Shown here in pieces: positions 21,418 through 29,962 of a stretch of 64,000 bases of DNA. Each line of letters opens with the position of its first letter. The first letter of the stretch is position 1. The DNA comes from JADKAV01 sp963769435. Its GTDB lineage: Bacteria; Actinomycetota; Actinomycetes; S36-B12; UBA10799. The translations under genes were made by a program, and so were the position numbers. The stretch covers positions 558,001-622,000 of the forward strand of contig CAVYLN010000002.1 in NCBI GenBank assembly GCA_963769435.1, written 5' to 3'. The notes below the pieces were generated by a model that saw only the letters and a list, made by a program, of their open reading frames with translations, was not told where the DNA came from and did not search any database.

Positions 21418-22912
21418 CCTCCTGCATCTGCTCCAGCGACATCCCCTTGGTCTCCCGTATGAACTTGGCCACGAAGAAGAACGAGAGGACTGCCATGACC
21501 GTGAACACGCCGTAGGCGAAGCCGAGCCCGATGGAGGACATGCTCGGGAAGGAGACGCTGACGATGAAGTTGGCCACCCACTGCGCCGCGGCGCCGACCG
21601 CCAGTGCGGCAGCGCGTATCCGGTTCGGGAACATCTCCCCGAGCAGCACCCAGACCACCGGACCCCAGGAGACTCCGAAGAACACGACGTACAGGTTCGC
21701 CGCGATGACCGCGGTGGGGCCGGCCGCGCCCGTCAGATACGGGGTCCCGATGGAATCCGCGTTGAGGCAACCGGCCTGCCCGGCATCGACCAGGGCCTGC
21801 GTACATTTCTCAGCGGTTCCGAACACGAACGCCATCACTGCCAGTGACACCGCCATCCCGGCTGAACCGATCAGCAGCAGGGGTTTTCGGCCCAAGCGAT
21901 CGACCAGGGAGATCGCGACCAGCGTGACGACGACATTGGTGGTGTTCGTGATCAACGTCAGCAGGAACGCCTGATCCTCCTCGAAACCGACGGAGGCCCA
22001 GATGCTGTTCGAGTAGTAGAAGATGACGTTGATGCCGACGAACTGCTGGAACACGCTCAGACCGATACCCACCCAAACGATCGGCTTCAATCCGAGCGTC
22101 GCACCCTTGAGATCACTGAAGCGGGGCTTGTGATCCCCGGACAGCGACGCCTCGATCTCAGCGACCTTGGCGTGCTGGTCGCCGTCGAGCACCCGCGAGA
22201 GAACCTCGGCGGCCTCCTCGTTCTTGCCGATGGCCACGAGATAGCGCGGAGACTCCGGGATCGTGAGGGCCAGCAGTCCGTACACGAGCGCCGGAATCAC
22301 CATGACCAGGAACATCCACTGCCAGGCTTCCAGCCCGAATATCCAGGTGTTGTTCGCGTTCGTCTCCGGCTTGCCGGCGCTGGCCGCGTTCAGGATCAGA
22401 TAGTTGGTCACCGCCGTTGTGAAGATGCCCAGGACGATCGCCAACTGTTGCAGCGATCCCAACCGCCCGCGCAGTTGGGCCGGGGCGATCTCGGCGATGT
22501 ACATGGGCGCGATCACCGAGGCGATCCCGATACCTGCCCCTCCCAGGAACCGCCAGAACATCAGGTCCAGGACGCCGAGCGGGAAGGCCTGCCCAAGGGC
22601 CGCGATCAGGAACAGCACCGCGGCGATCACCATGACCCGGCGTCGCCCGTACTTGTTGGCAAGCGTTCCTGCGAACCATGCACCCACGGCCGAGCCGAGC
22701 AGCGCGATCGCCACGACGAAGCCGATGGCGTCGCCGATGTCGAACTTGGTCTTGAGCGCGTCAACGGTGCCGTTGACCACGGCGGAGTCGAAGCCGAAAA
22801 GGAATCCGCCGAGAGCCGCCACGATGGCCATCCGGACCACGCGGCCGGTGTGGTACTTCTCCTCAACCACCGGTCCGCTGTCACCAGCACCCGGCAAGGG
22901 TCCGTGCGCCAT
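21413..22912 (-). CDS. sugar porter family MFS transporter
   Basis: 499 residues from the ATG at 22912. Twelve membrane helices are predicted. Sugar porter signatures are present: GFLFGFDSAVVNG in helix 1, NKYGRRRVMV after helix 2, PESPRYLV before the central loop, QQFVGINVIFYYS in helix 7 and VDRLGRKPLLLIG after helix 8. These proteins import hexoses or polyols, usually with protons. An in-frame start at 22969 is possible, but GGGAG near the internal ATG supports 22912. It is a single gene, divergent from the molybdate operon. Confidence 0.92.
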   Translation of the reverse strand: MAHGPLPGAGDSGPVVEEKYHTGRVVRMAIVAALGGFLFGFDSAVVNGTVDALKTKFDIGDAIGFVVAIALLGSAVGAWFAGTLANKYGRRRVMVIAAVLFLIAALGQAFPLGVLDLMFWRFLGGAGIGIASVIAPMYIAEIAPAQLRGRLGSLQQLAIVLGIFTTAVTNYLILNAASAGKPETNANNTWIFGLEAWQWMFLVMVIPALVYGLLALTIPESPRYLVAIGKNEEAAEVLSRVLDGDQHAKVAEIEASLSGDHKPRFSDLKGATLGLKPIVWVGIGLSVFQQFVGINVIFYYSNSIWASVGFEEDQAFLLTLITNTTNVVVTLVAISLVDRLGRKPLLLIGSAGMAVSLAVMAFVFGTAEKCTQALVDAGQAGCLNADSIGTPYLTGAAGPTAVIAANLYVVFFGVSWGPVVWVLLGEMFPNRIRAAALAVGAAAQWVANFIVSVSFPSMSSIGLGFAYGVFTVMAVLSFFFVAKFIRETKGMSLEQMQEV

Positions 22913-23117
22913 GTCATGCTCCCATCTGTCTGGGACCGAAGTTAGCGATCGCACGGTCCTGATGCACACCTACCGACCGCGGTGGTCGCCTTCGCGGCCC
23001 CGGGCACCAACTGATCTGCCGAAACGGTCCAGGATCAGGTCAGGCCGTGGTCCCGTTTCAGCACTCTCGTCTGATATCTGGGAAATCTCTTGCAGGTGCG
23101 GTAGTAGTCTCTGATCC

Positions 23118-23513
23118 ATGCCGCATCTGCGAATCCAGGAGTGCGCCCGGCTTCTCGGGGTCAGTGACGACACCGTCCGACGCCTGATCCAGTCGGGGTC
23201 CCTGGCAGCGACTTCGGACGCCGCGGGGCGCCTGGCGGTCGACGGCGCGACGATGGCGCAGTACGTCAAGGGCTTGGCCACGGCATCGCAGGAACTGTCG
23301 CGCACCTCGGCGCGCAACCATCTGCACGGCATCGTGACCGCCGTGACGATGGACGGGGTCATGGCGCAGGTCGAACTGCAGTGCGGTCCCTTCCGGGTCG
23401 TGTCACTGATGTCCTCGGAGGCGGTCACCGATCTGGGCCTGGAGGTCGGCTCACTGGCAAGCGCGGTGGTCAAGTCGACCAACGTGATCGTCGAGAGCGA
23501 GGACCGTGGGTAG
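23118..23513 (+). CDS. molybdenum-binding regulator (MerR-like HTH plus Mop/TOBE domain)
   Basis: 131 residues. Residues 3-50 form an excisionase/MerR-like helix-turn-helix (LRIQECARLLGVSDDTVRRLIQSG). Residues ~65-130 resemble a Mop/TOBE molybdate-binding domain (RNHLHGIVTAVTMDGVMAQVEL ... SLASAVVKSTNVIVE). This is the actinobacterial counterpart of ModE and should sense molybdate for the transporter genes that follow. The ATG lies 7 nt after TAGTCT, a leaderless pattern. The stop overlaps the corrected modA start. Confidence 0.85.
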   Translation: MPHLRIQECARLLGVSDDTVRRLIQSGSLAATSDAAGRLAVDGATMAQYVKGLATASQELSRTSARNHLHGIVTAVTMDGVMAQVELQCGPFRVVSLMSSEAVTDLGLEVGSLASAVVKSTNVIVESEDRG

Positions 23514-24253
23514 ACCGGATCACGGCGGGCGCGCTTGTCGCGGTGACGCTCTTGGCGGCCTGCGGCCGGGGTCCGGACGACCATACGGACCTCACGGTCT
23601 ACGCGGCCGCCTCGCTGCGGCTGCCGTTCACCGAGATCGCGGAGGTGTTCGAGCAGCGTCACCGGTCCACCACGGTGCGATTCAACTTCGCCGGCTCGTC
23701 GGACCTGGTGGCCCAGTTGCAGCAGGGCGGGCCCGCCGATGTCCTCGCGACCGCGGACGAGATCACGATGCGGCGCGCCGGCGGCCGCACCGGACCACCC
23801 GAGGTCTTCGCGACCAACACCATGACGATCGTGGTGCCCGCCGACAACCCGGGCCGGGTGACGAACCTGCGCGACCTGGGCGATCCCGATCTGTACGTGG
23901 TCACATGCGCACCCCAGGTCCCGTGTGGCGCGGCGACCACCCGGATCGAGGCGTCCAGCGGGGTCCGGATCAGTACCGACAGCGAGGAGGCTTCCGTGAC
24001 CGATGTGCTGAACAAGGTCGCCACCGGCCAAGCGGACGCCGGCATCGTCTACACCTCCGACGTCGTCGGCAGCGATGCCACGGTACGCAGCATCGCGATC
24101 CCGCCTGCCGTGAACGCCCGCAACGTGTATCAGATCGCGGTGGTGGCCGACTCCGACGACGCCCGCGCGGCGCAGGATTTCCTCGATCTCGTCACCAGCG
24201 CCCAAGGCGGTCGGATCCTGGCCGATGCCGGCTTCTCGGACAGCGATCGATGA
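23506..24253 (+). CDS. modA: molybdate ABC transporter substrate-binding lipoprotein, frameshift in signal peptide
   Basis: About 248 residues. The mature part is a type 2 periplasmic-binding protein: LTVYAAASLRLPFTEIAEVFE, FNFAGSSDLVAQLQQGGPADVLATAD and ADAGIVYTSDV are classic ModA segments. The signal peptide ends LLAAC, a lipobox. The natural start is the GTG at 23506, but one +1 shift at the GG of 23517-23518 separates it from the main frame; correction gives MGRPITAGALVAVTLLAAC. Without it, the start would have to lie 125 nt inside the previous gene. It binds molybdate outside the cell for ModBC. Confidence 0.88.
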
Positions 24254-25029
24254 GCCGGCCACTGCTGCCCACGTGGGTGTACGTACCGGCCGTCCTCGGC
24301 GCGGCGTTCATCGTCGCCCCGATCGTGGCGATGCTCACGCGCGTGCAATGGGACGAGTTCTGGACGCTCATCACCTCGCCCTCGTCGCGGGATGCGTTGC
24401 TGCTGAGCCTTCGGACCTCGGGCGCGGCGACCCTCCTGTGCCTGTTGGCCGGCATCCCTCTGGCCCTTGTCCTCGCCCGGTCCCGGGGTCGGCTCATGGG
24501 CTTGGGCCGCGCACTGGTGCTCCTGCCGCTGGTCCTGCCACCGGTCGTGGCAGGGATCGCCCTGCTGTACACCTTCGGGCGCCGGGGGCTGCTGGGCGAA
24601 TCGTTCGAGGCCCTGGGGTTTCAGATCGCGTTCTCGACGACCGCGGTCGTACTGGCCCAGACGTTCGTGGCCATGCCCTTCCTCGTCATCAGCCTGGAGG
24701 GGGCCCTGCGTACCGTCGGAACCCGGTACCAGGATGTCGCCGCGACCCTGGGCGCGAGCCCCACCCTGGTCCTGCGCCGGGTGACACTGCCCACCGTGAT
24801 GCCCGCCATCGCCTCCGGGGCGGTTCTCGCATTCGCGCGTGCACTCGGCGAGTTCGGCGCGACCATCACCTTCGCCGGAAGCCTGCAGGGCGTGACGCGC
24901 ACACTTCCCCTGGAGATCTACCTGCAGCGGGAGACGGATCCGGATGCGGCTATCGCCCTGTCACTGCTTCTGGTGGTGGTGGCGGTGGCCGTGATCGGCC
25001 TCGCCCGCCGGAACCAGGGGACCGCATGA
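24250..25029 (+). CDS. modB: molybdate ABC transporter permease
   Basis: 259 residues from an ATG that overlaps the modA stop (ATGA). Six membrane helices are predicted. The EAA-type coupling motif is QDVAATLGASPTLVLRRVTLP and the C-terminal part has ARALGEFGATITFAG, typical of ModB. It forms the membrane channel for molybdate. The tight overlaps on both sides show one transcript with modA and modC. Confidence 0.94.
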   Translation: MSRPLLPTWVYVPAVLGAAFIVAPIVAMLTRVQWDEFWTLITSPSSRDALLLSLRTSGAATLLCLLAGIPLALVLARSRGRLMGLGRALVLLPLVLPPVVAGIALLYTFGRRGLLGESFEALGFQIAFSTTAVVLAQTFVAMPFLVISLEGALRTVGTRYQDVAATLGASPTLVLRRVTLPTVMPAIASGAVLAFARALGEFGATITFAGSLQGVTRTLPLEIYLQRETDPDAAIALSLLLVVVAVAVIGLARRNQGTA

Positions 25030-26072
25030 GCCTCACCGTCCGGCTGCGCGTCGACGAGCGCGACGTGGAGGCGGACATCCACGTCGCCACTGGGTCGACG
25101 CTGGCGATCGTAGGGCCCAACGGCTCGGGGAAGAGCACCCTGCTGGCCGCCATCGCGGGCCTGGTCTCCCCCGACACCGGCCGGATCACCCTCGACGGCC
25201 AGACCCTTTTCGACGCCGAGGCCGGCACCGACCGCGCACCACATCGTCGGGGCGTGGCGTTGCTGGCGCAGGAACCCCTGCTTTTCCCCCGCATGTCGGC
25301 GCTGCAGAATGTGGCCTTCGCCGGCCACGCGCAGGGCCTGGACCGGAGCCGGGCCCGAGCCCGCGCGCGGTCCTGGCTGCGGGACCTGGAGGCTGACGAC
25401 CTCGCCGATCGCAGACCGCGGGAACTCTCGGGAGGCCAGGCACAGCGTGTCGCGGTCGCGCGGGCTCTCGCAGCCGAGCCCACCCTGCTCCTGCTCGATG
25501 AGCCGTTGGCGGCACTGGATCAACCGGTCGCGGCCGCCATCCGTCAGACTCTTCGTCGCGTGCTGGCGGAGCGGACCGCGCTGCTGGTCACCCACGACAT
25601 CCTGGACGCAGCGCTTCTGGCCGACCACATCGCGGTGATGGACGCCGGCCGCATCATCGAGTCGGGTCCGGCCTCGGAACTACTGCAGCGCCCGCGCACG
25701 GAGTTCGCCGCCCGGCTGTGCGGCCTCAACCTGATCACCGGTGTGGCGGTCGATGCTGACACCGTCCGCACCTCCGATGACCGCCTGATCATCGGGCTGC
25801 CACAGGCGCCGTTGACTCCCGGGGCCGCCACCGCGGCCGCGTTCGGGCCGGCCACGGTATCCGTACACCGGGTCAGGCCGGAGGGCAGCGTGCGCAACGT
25901 GGTCACCGGCCGGATCGAGTCACTGGCACCGCAGGCCCATCTCGTCCGCATCCATGTGGGTCCGCTGGCCGCCGACGTGACGCCCGCCGCACTGCGGGAT
26001 CTACGGCTCGAGGTCGGAGATCAGGTGTATCTCGCGTTCAAGGCCGCCGAGGTGGCGCTGTACCCGGCGTGA
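25026..26072 (+). CDS. modC: molybdate ABC transporter ATP-binding protein
   Basis: 348 residues from an ATG that overlaps modB (ATGA). Walker A is GPNGSGKST, the signature LSGGQAQRVAVARAL, Walker B TLLLLDEPLAALD, and the H-loop VTHD. After the ATPase domain (~1-230) a C-terminal TOBE-like domain (~250-345) fits the regulatory domain of ModC. It powers molybdate import and closes the operon. A possible hairpin lies just downstream. Confidence 0.95.
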   Translation: MSLTVRLRVDERDVEADIHVATGSTLAIVGPNGSGKSTLLAAIAGLVSPDTGRITLDGQTLFDAEAGTDRAPHRRGVALLAQEPLLFPRMSALQNVAFAGHAQGLDRSRARARARSWLRDLEADDLADRRPRELSGGQAQRVAVARALAAEPTLLLLDEPLAALDQPVAAAIRQTLRRVLAERTALLVTHDILDAALLADHIAVMDAGRIIESGPASELLQRPRTEFAARLCGLNLITGVAVDADTVRTSDDRLIIGLPQAPLTPGAATAAAFGPATVSVHRVRPEGSVRNVVTGRIESLAPQAHLVRIHVGPLAADVTPAALRDLRLEVGDQVYLAFKAAEVALYPA

Positions 26073-26087
26073 CTCCTCCCTTCACAA

Positions 26088-26116
26088 CTCCGCGCACGCC
26101 ACTCACTGTCGCGGAG
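26088..26116 (+). terminator. possible terminator after modC
   Basis: CTCCGCG and CGCGGAG can form a 7-bp stem with a 15-nt loop, 15 nt after the modC stop. No T tract follows, so this is a weak candidate. Confidence 0.35.
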
Positions 26117-26264
26117 AAATGATGGTGTGGGGCCACACAAATCGTGCGAATCGGGCGTACGGCCTTCACATCTGCGCGAAAGGGATTGTTCAGATGGTCA
26201 ATCCGCGCCGTGGTGAAGGCAGTCCCCCACCGACGGGTGCAGCGACGTCACGCCCACCCCGGGC

Positions 26265-26294
26265 TTGTCGGACAGGCAACCGTTGATGCATAGT
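26265..26294 (+). promoter_or_regulatory. promoter for cysteine leader peptide / sulfite reductase operon
   Basis: TTGTCG (26265-26270) and CATAGT (26289-26294) are 18 nt apart. The -10 element ends 7 nt before the ATG of the cysteine-rich leader, so transcription would start at that ATG. This is the same leaderless spacing seen at many genes here. Confidence 0.55.
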
Positions 26295-26301
26295 GATGCG
26301 C

Positions 26302-26361
26302 ATGCCGAACACCACTTCCCGCTTCATGCGGATGTGTGCGTGTTCGTGTTGTTGTGCCTAG
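26302..26361 (+). CDS. cysteine-rich leader peptide (putative attenuator)
   Basis: A 19-codon frame ends MCACSCCCA-stop, so five of the last eight codons are Cys. It lies 110 nt before the sulfite reductase start and probably has a leaderless start at 26302 (an ATG at 26296 is also in frame). Cys-codon-rich leaderless sORFs upstream of sulfur-assimilation genes are known in mycobacteria to act as cysteine-responsive attenuators: ribosome stalling when cysteine is scarce raises downstream expression. The following spacer contains GGCGCC twice as an inverted repeat and a separate ribosome-binding site (AGGAG) for the next gene. Function here is inferred from position and codon content. Confidence 0.75.
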   Translation: MPNTTSRFMRMCACSCCCA

Positions 26362-26471
26362 CCGCCGACCCGTCGCACCCCCGCAGACGACCGGCGCCTG
26401 GGCCCTCCCCGGCGCCGTGACCGATGGCGTCGAGGTCCCTTGCGCCGGTCTCCCTTTCCCTAGGAGAACCG

Positions 26472-28134
26472 ATGCCGAACCAGAGACCGACCCGCACCAA
26501 GGACACCGGACAGTGGGCCTTGGGCCAGCGCGAACCGCTGAACGCCAACGAGCGGTTCAAGGCTGACGACAACGGCCTGAACGTGCGCGAGCGCGTTGAG
26601 CAGGTCTACGCCCGAGAGGGCTTCTCGTCAATCCCCGAGGACGACCTTCGCGGGCGGCTGCGCTGGTGGGGCCTGTACACCCAGCGCAGGCCCGGAATCG
26701 AAGGTGGACGCACGGCCAGTCTGCCGGTCGAGGAACTCGACGACGAGTTCTTCATGCTCCGCATCCGCACCGATGGCGGAATGCTCACGGACACCCAGCT
26801 GCGCACCATCGCGGAAATCTCCGAGCGCTTCGGCCGCAACACCGCGGACATCACCGACCGTCAGAACATCCAGCTGCACTGGATCCGGATCGAGGACATG
26901 CCGGAGATCTGGCGACTGCTGGAAGGTGTTGGCCTGTCCACCACCGAGGCGTGTGGGGACACACCCCGCGTCGTCCTCGGCTCACCGGTGGCGGGTATCG
27001 CCGCCGACGAGATCATCGACGGGACCCCAGCCATCGAAGAGATCGTCAGGCGCTACGTCGGGGACCCGGAGTATGCGAACCTGCCCCGGAAGTTCAAGAC
27101 CGCGATCTCCGGGTCGCCGCGTCAGGACGTCGCCCACGAGATCAACTGCGTGTCCTTCATCGGGGTGGTCCACCCGGACCTGGGACCGGGTTTCGACGTG
27201 TGGGTCGGGGGCGGTCTGTCCACGAACCCGATGGTCGCGCAGCGCCTCGGCGCGTGGGTCCCGCGCGAGCAGGTCCCCGACGTCTGGGAAGCCATCATCA
27301 GGATCTACCGCGACTACGGGTACCGGCGACTGCGGACCAGGGCCCGGCTGAAGTTCCTGGTCGCCGACTGGGGGGCGCAACGCTTCCGGGAGGTGCTGGA
27401 GCAGGACTACCTCGGACATCCGCTGGCCGACGGTCCCGCCCCCGGGGCACCCACGGGCCGGCGCGACCACGTCGGCGTGTGGCCGCAGGCCGACGGGAGG
27501 TTCTACGTCGGGGCGGCGCCGACCGTCGGCCGGGTCTCGGGAACCACGCTGGCGGCGATCGCCGATCTCATGGCCGCGGCGGGAAGCCGTCGGCTCCGGC
27601 TGACCGCACAGCAGAAACTCGTGATCCTCGACGTCGCCGACCCGGACACGCTGGTACCCGGCCTGGAGTCCCTCGGCCTGCAGGTCCGGCCCACGGAGTT
27701 CCGGCGCGGTGCGATGGCCTGCACCGGCATCGAGTTCTGCAAGCTGGCCATCGTCGAGACGAAGAAGCGGACCGCGGACCTCGTCGAGCACCTCGAGCAC
27801 AGTTTCGGGGATTCGCTGGAGGGGACCGACCTGAGCATCCATGTGAATGGGTGCCCCAACTCCTGCGCACGCTTCCAGATCGCGGATATCGGTTTCAAGG
27901 GATCCTTGGTCGCCGACCACGAGTGGCGAGATGGTGGAGGGGTTCCAGGTGCACCTGGGCGGTCGCCTGGGACCCGACGCCGGATTCGGGCGCAAACTGC
28001 GTGCCCTGAAAGTCACCGCCGACGAGGTGCCCACATACGTCGAGCGTGTCCTGACGAACTTCACCGAACAACGCAAGGGCGATGAGGGCTTCGCCGACTG
28101 GGTGGAACGCGCGGATGAGGAGTCGCTGCGATGA
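26472..28134 (+). CDS. sir: ferredoxin-dependent sulfite reductase, one frameshift
   Basis: About 553 residues, with AGGAG 7 nt before the ATG. It has the two-fold nitrite/sulfite reductase architecture: FMLRIRTDGGMLTDTQLRTIAEISERFG, DITDRQNIQLHWIR, and the siroheme/4Fe-4S cysteines in ACTGIEFCKLA and NGCPNSCARFQIAD. It reduces sulfite to sulfide. A +1 shift near 27930 separates the last ~65 residues (EMVEGFQVHLGGRLG ... DWVERADEESLR). Genomic context (cysH next, Cys leader upstream) favours sulfite over nitrite as the substrate. Its stop overlaps the next small gene (ATGA). Confidence 0.9.
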
Positions 28135-28265
28135 ACGTCGTCCACTTCTGCCCCTACTGCGCCGATGAGGACCTCTGGCCAGAACCCGGACACGGCACCT
28201 GGCGATGTCGCGCGTGCACCCGCACGTTCACCGTCCGCATCGTCAAACCCCAGGAGCAGAAGTGA
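28131..28265 (+). CDS. 44-residue CxxC/CxxC protein between sulfite reductase and cysH
   Basis: Starts at an ATG overlapping the sulfite reductase stop and ends overlapping the cysH start (GTGA). Cysteines at positions 7, 10, 26 and 29 make two CxxC knuckles (CPYC and CRAC), fitting a zinc ribbon or rubredoxin-like iron site. Corynebacterium glutamicum has a small ferredoxin-like gene, cysX, between cysI and cysH; this gene sits in the equivalent place. A role in delivering electrons to sulfite reductase or APS reductase is inferred. Similarity to cysX itself was not tested. Confidence 0.75.
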   Translation: MNVVHFCPYCADEDLWPEPGHGTWRCRACTRTFTVRIVKPQEQK

Positions 28266-28993
28266 GTATCGACCTGACCGTCCGCACCACCGACCCCGCG
28301 CACATTGCGAGCCGGGGCACCGCACTGATCGACGCCATCTCGGCAGCGGGCGCCGATCACGTGCAGGTGGCCTCGCACGCAGTGGCCTGGGCGCATCGCA
28401 GCTTCGGATCGTTGGTCCTGATGTCGAGCATGGGCGACGAGGTGCTTGTCCACCTCGCCTCCCAAGCGGCCCCAGGACTCGAAGTGGCGTTCATCGACAC
28501 CGGCTACCACTTCGCGGAGACCCTGGGGACCGCCGCCGCATACGCGGTCACCCGTCCACTCACGCTGCTCACGGTGCGGCCGGCACAGACCGTGGCTGAA
28601 CAGGACGCCGAGTGGGGACCCCGACTGCACGATCGGGACCCGGACAGATGCTGCGCCCTGCGCAAGGTGGAGCCCCTCGAGCGGACGCTGGCGGGACGCG
28701 ACGCGTGGATAACCGGCATGCGGCGGGCCGACGCCCCCACCCGCACCGACATCGAAGTGATCGGCGTGGATCACAAGCGGGGCATGGTCAAGATCAACCC
28801 GCTGGCCACATGGACCGATGAGCAGACGCAGGCCTACGCCCGCGAGCACGGTGTCCTGCTGAATCCCCTGCGGGACGCTGGTTTCACCTCGATCGGGTGT
28901 GCTCCCTGCACCCGGCCCACCCGCCCCGGTGAGGACCCGCGGGCCGGGCGTTGGGCCGGGCAGGGGAAGACGGAGTGCGGACTGCACGTATAG
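28262..28993 (+). CDS. cysH: phosphoadenylyl/adenylyl-sulfate reductase (4Fe-4S type)
   Basis: 243 residues from a GTG overlapping the previous stop. It has the PAPS-reductase fold with a P-loop-like start and the C-terminal ECGLH motif that carries the catalytic cysteine. RCCALRKVEPL and IGCAPCTRP supply the CC...CxxC cluster ligands, which mark the iron-sulfur APS-reducing form typical of actinobacteria. It reduces adenylyl sulfate to sulfite with thioredoxin. The next enzyme in the path, sulfite reductase, is two genes upstream. Confidence 0.93.
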   Translation: MSIDLTVRTTDPAHIASRGTALIDAISAAGADHVQVASHAVAWAHRSFGSLVLMSSMGDEVLVHLASQAAPGLEVAFIDTGYHFAETLGTAAAYAVTRPLTLLTVRPAQTVAEQDAEWGPRLHDRDPDRCCALRKVEPLERTLAGRDAWITGMRRADAPTRTDIEVIGVDHKRGMVKINPLATWTDEQTQAYAREHGVLLNPLRDAGFTSIGCAPCTRPTRPGEDPRAGRWAGQGKTECGLHV

Positions 28994-29023
28994 AGGTCGA
29001 CCCCGACCGGAGAGCCGAACTGG

Positions 29024-29054
29024 GCCGATCGGGCGAGGCACCCACCCGATCGGC
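29024..29054 (+). terminator. hairpin after cysH
   Basis: GCCGATCGGG and CCCGATCGGC form a perfect 10-bp GC-rich stem with an 11-nt loop, 30 nt after the cysH stop. Only a short CCTCTT follows. It likely separates the cys operon from the chelatase gene. Confidence 0.6.
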
Positions 29055-29127
29055 GGAATCCCTCTTGACGCGACGAAATCGCCGATCAGCGCTAACGTGC
29101 GCTTCGGAATCGACCTGAAGGAGTGTC

Positions 29128-29916
29128 ATGAGCCGAGCGTCCCGGGACACGATCGCGCTGCCGCCCCCACCGGCCGACTACGGGGTGGTACTGCTGTCCC
29201 ACGGCAGCGCAGATCCCCGTGCCCGGCTCGCGTGTGACCTGCTCGCCCGCCGCGTCGGCCACCGCCTCGGGGCTTTCGTCGCGCAGGCGACGCTGGATCT
29301 GGACCGACCGCGTCTCGATGGGGCGATCGCGTACCTGCAGTCCAAGCACATCCACGACCTCGTCGTGGTGCCCATGCTGTTGACCACCGCCTACCACGCG
29401 ACCCAGGACGTCCCGATGTTCGCTGCGGCGACCCAGGCCTCCCACCCGGAGGCCCGGATCGCCATGGCGACGCCGATGGGCGCCGACCCGCACCTGCTCC
29501 ACGGCCTGGATGCGGTGCTGAAGGCGGCCGGACATCGTCCGGACCCGCGGACGGCGGTCGTCTTCGCATCCGCAGGGTCGAGCTACGCCGCAGCCCGCAG
29601 CCGGCACGCCGCGCTGGCGCTGGAGTGGCGCACCCACGGCTGGGGCGCCTCGGCGGTGGCGTTCGCATCCGGACCCGGACCCAGTGTCGAGGACGCTGTG
29701 GCCGACCTGCGCGACAGCGGCTACGAGGACATCTGTGTCTCACCCTTCCTGATCGCCCCCGGTGTGATGTCCCAGCGCATCGCGGCCAGTGCGCGGCGGG
29801 CGGGTGCGGTGGCGGTGACCGGCACGCTGCACAGCACCGACGCGGCGATGGACGTGGTGCTGCGTCGTGTGCGCAGCGCGGTCGAGCAACGGGATCTGCA
29901 ACTCGCGTCCGGCTGA
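29128..29916 (+). CDS. sirohydrochlorin chelatase-like protein (CbiX/SirB family)
   Basis: 262 residues, with AAGGAG 4 nt before the ATG. Two CbiX-like halves are present; the first begins GVVLLSHGSADPRAR, where the His of the HGS motif binds the metal. DLVVVPMLLTTAYHATQDVP supplies the second conserved region. This class inserts iron (or cobalt) into sirohydrochlorin. Next to a siroheme-dependent sulfite reductase, iron insertion for siroheme is the likely job. It is in its own unit after the cysH hairpin. Confidence 0.85.
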   Translation: MSRASRDTIALPPPPADYGVVLLSHGSADPRARLACDLLARRVGHRLGAFVAQATLDLDRPRLDGAIAYLQSKHIHDLVVVPMLLTTAYHATQDVPMFAAATQASHPEARIAMATPMGADPHLLHGLDAVLKAAGHRPDPRTAVVFASAGSSYAAARSRHAALALEWRTHGWGASAVAFASGPGPSVEDAVADLRDSGYEDICVSPFLIAPGVMSQRIAASARRAGAVAVTGTLHSTDAAMDVVLRRVRSAVEQRDLQLASG

Positions 29917-29962
29917 GGCTGCGCGCGGGTCGCCCATCCGGTCCGCATGCAACGATGCGGTC

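Noticed and set aside
19715..21515. Long frames on both strands across the 36-bp repeat array
   Set aside because: A repeat whose period is a multiple of three keeps every frame open. Only the DUF2510 frame has a ribosome-binding site, a membrane helix and a sensible C-terminal domain.
29085..29111. TTGACG ... TAACGT as promoter of the chelatase gene
   Set aside because: The spacer is 22 nt, too long for a normal -35/-10 pair, and no better -10 is found at 16-19 nt.
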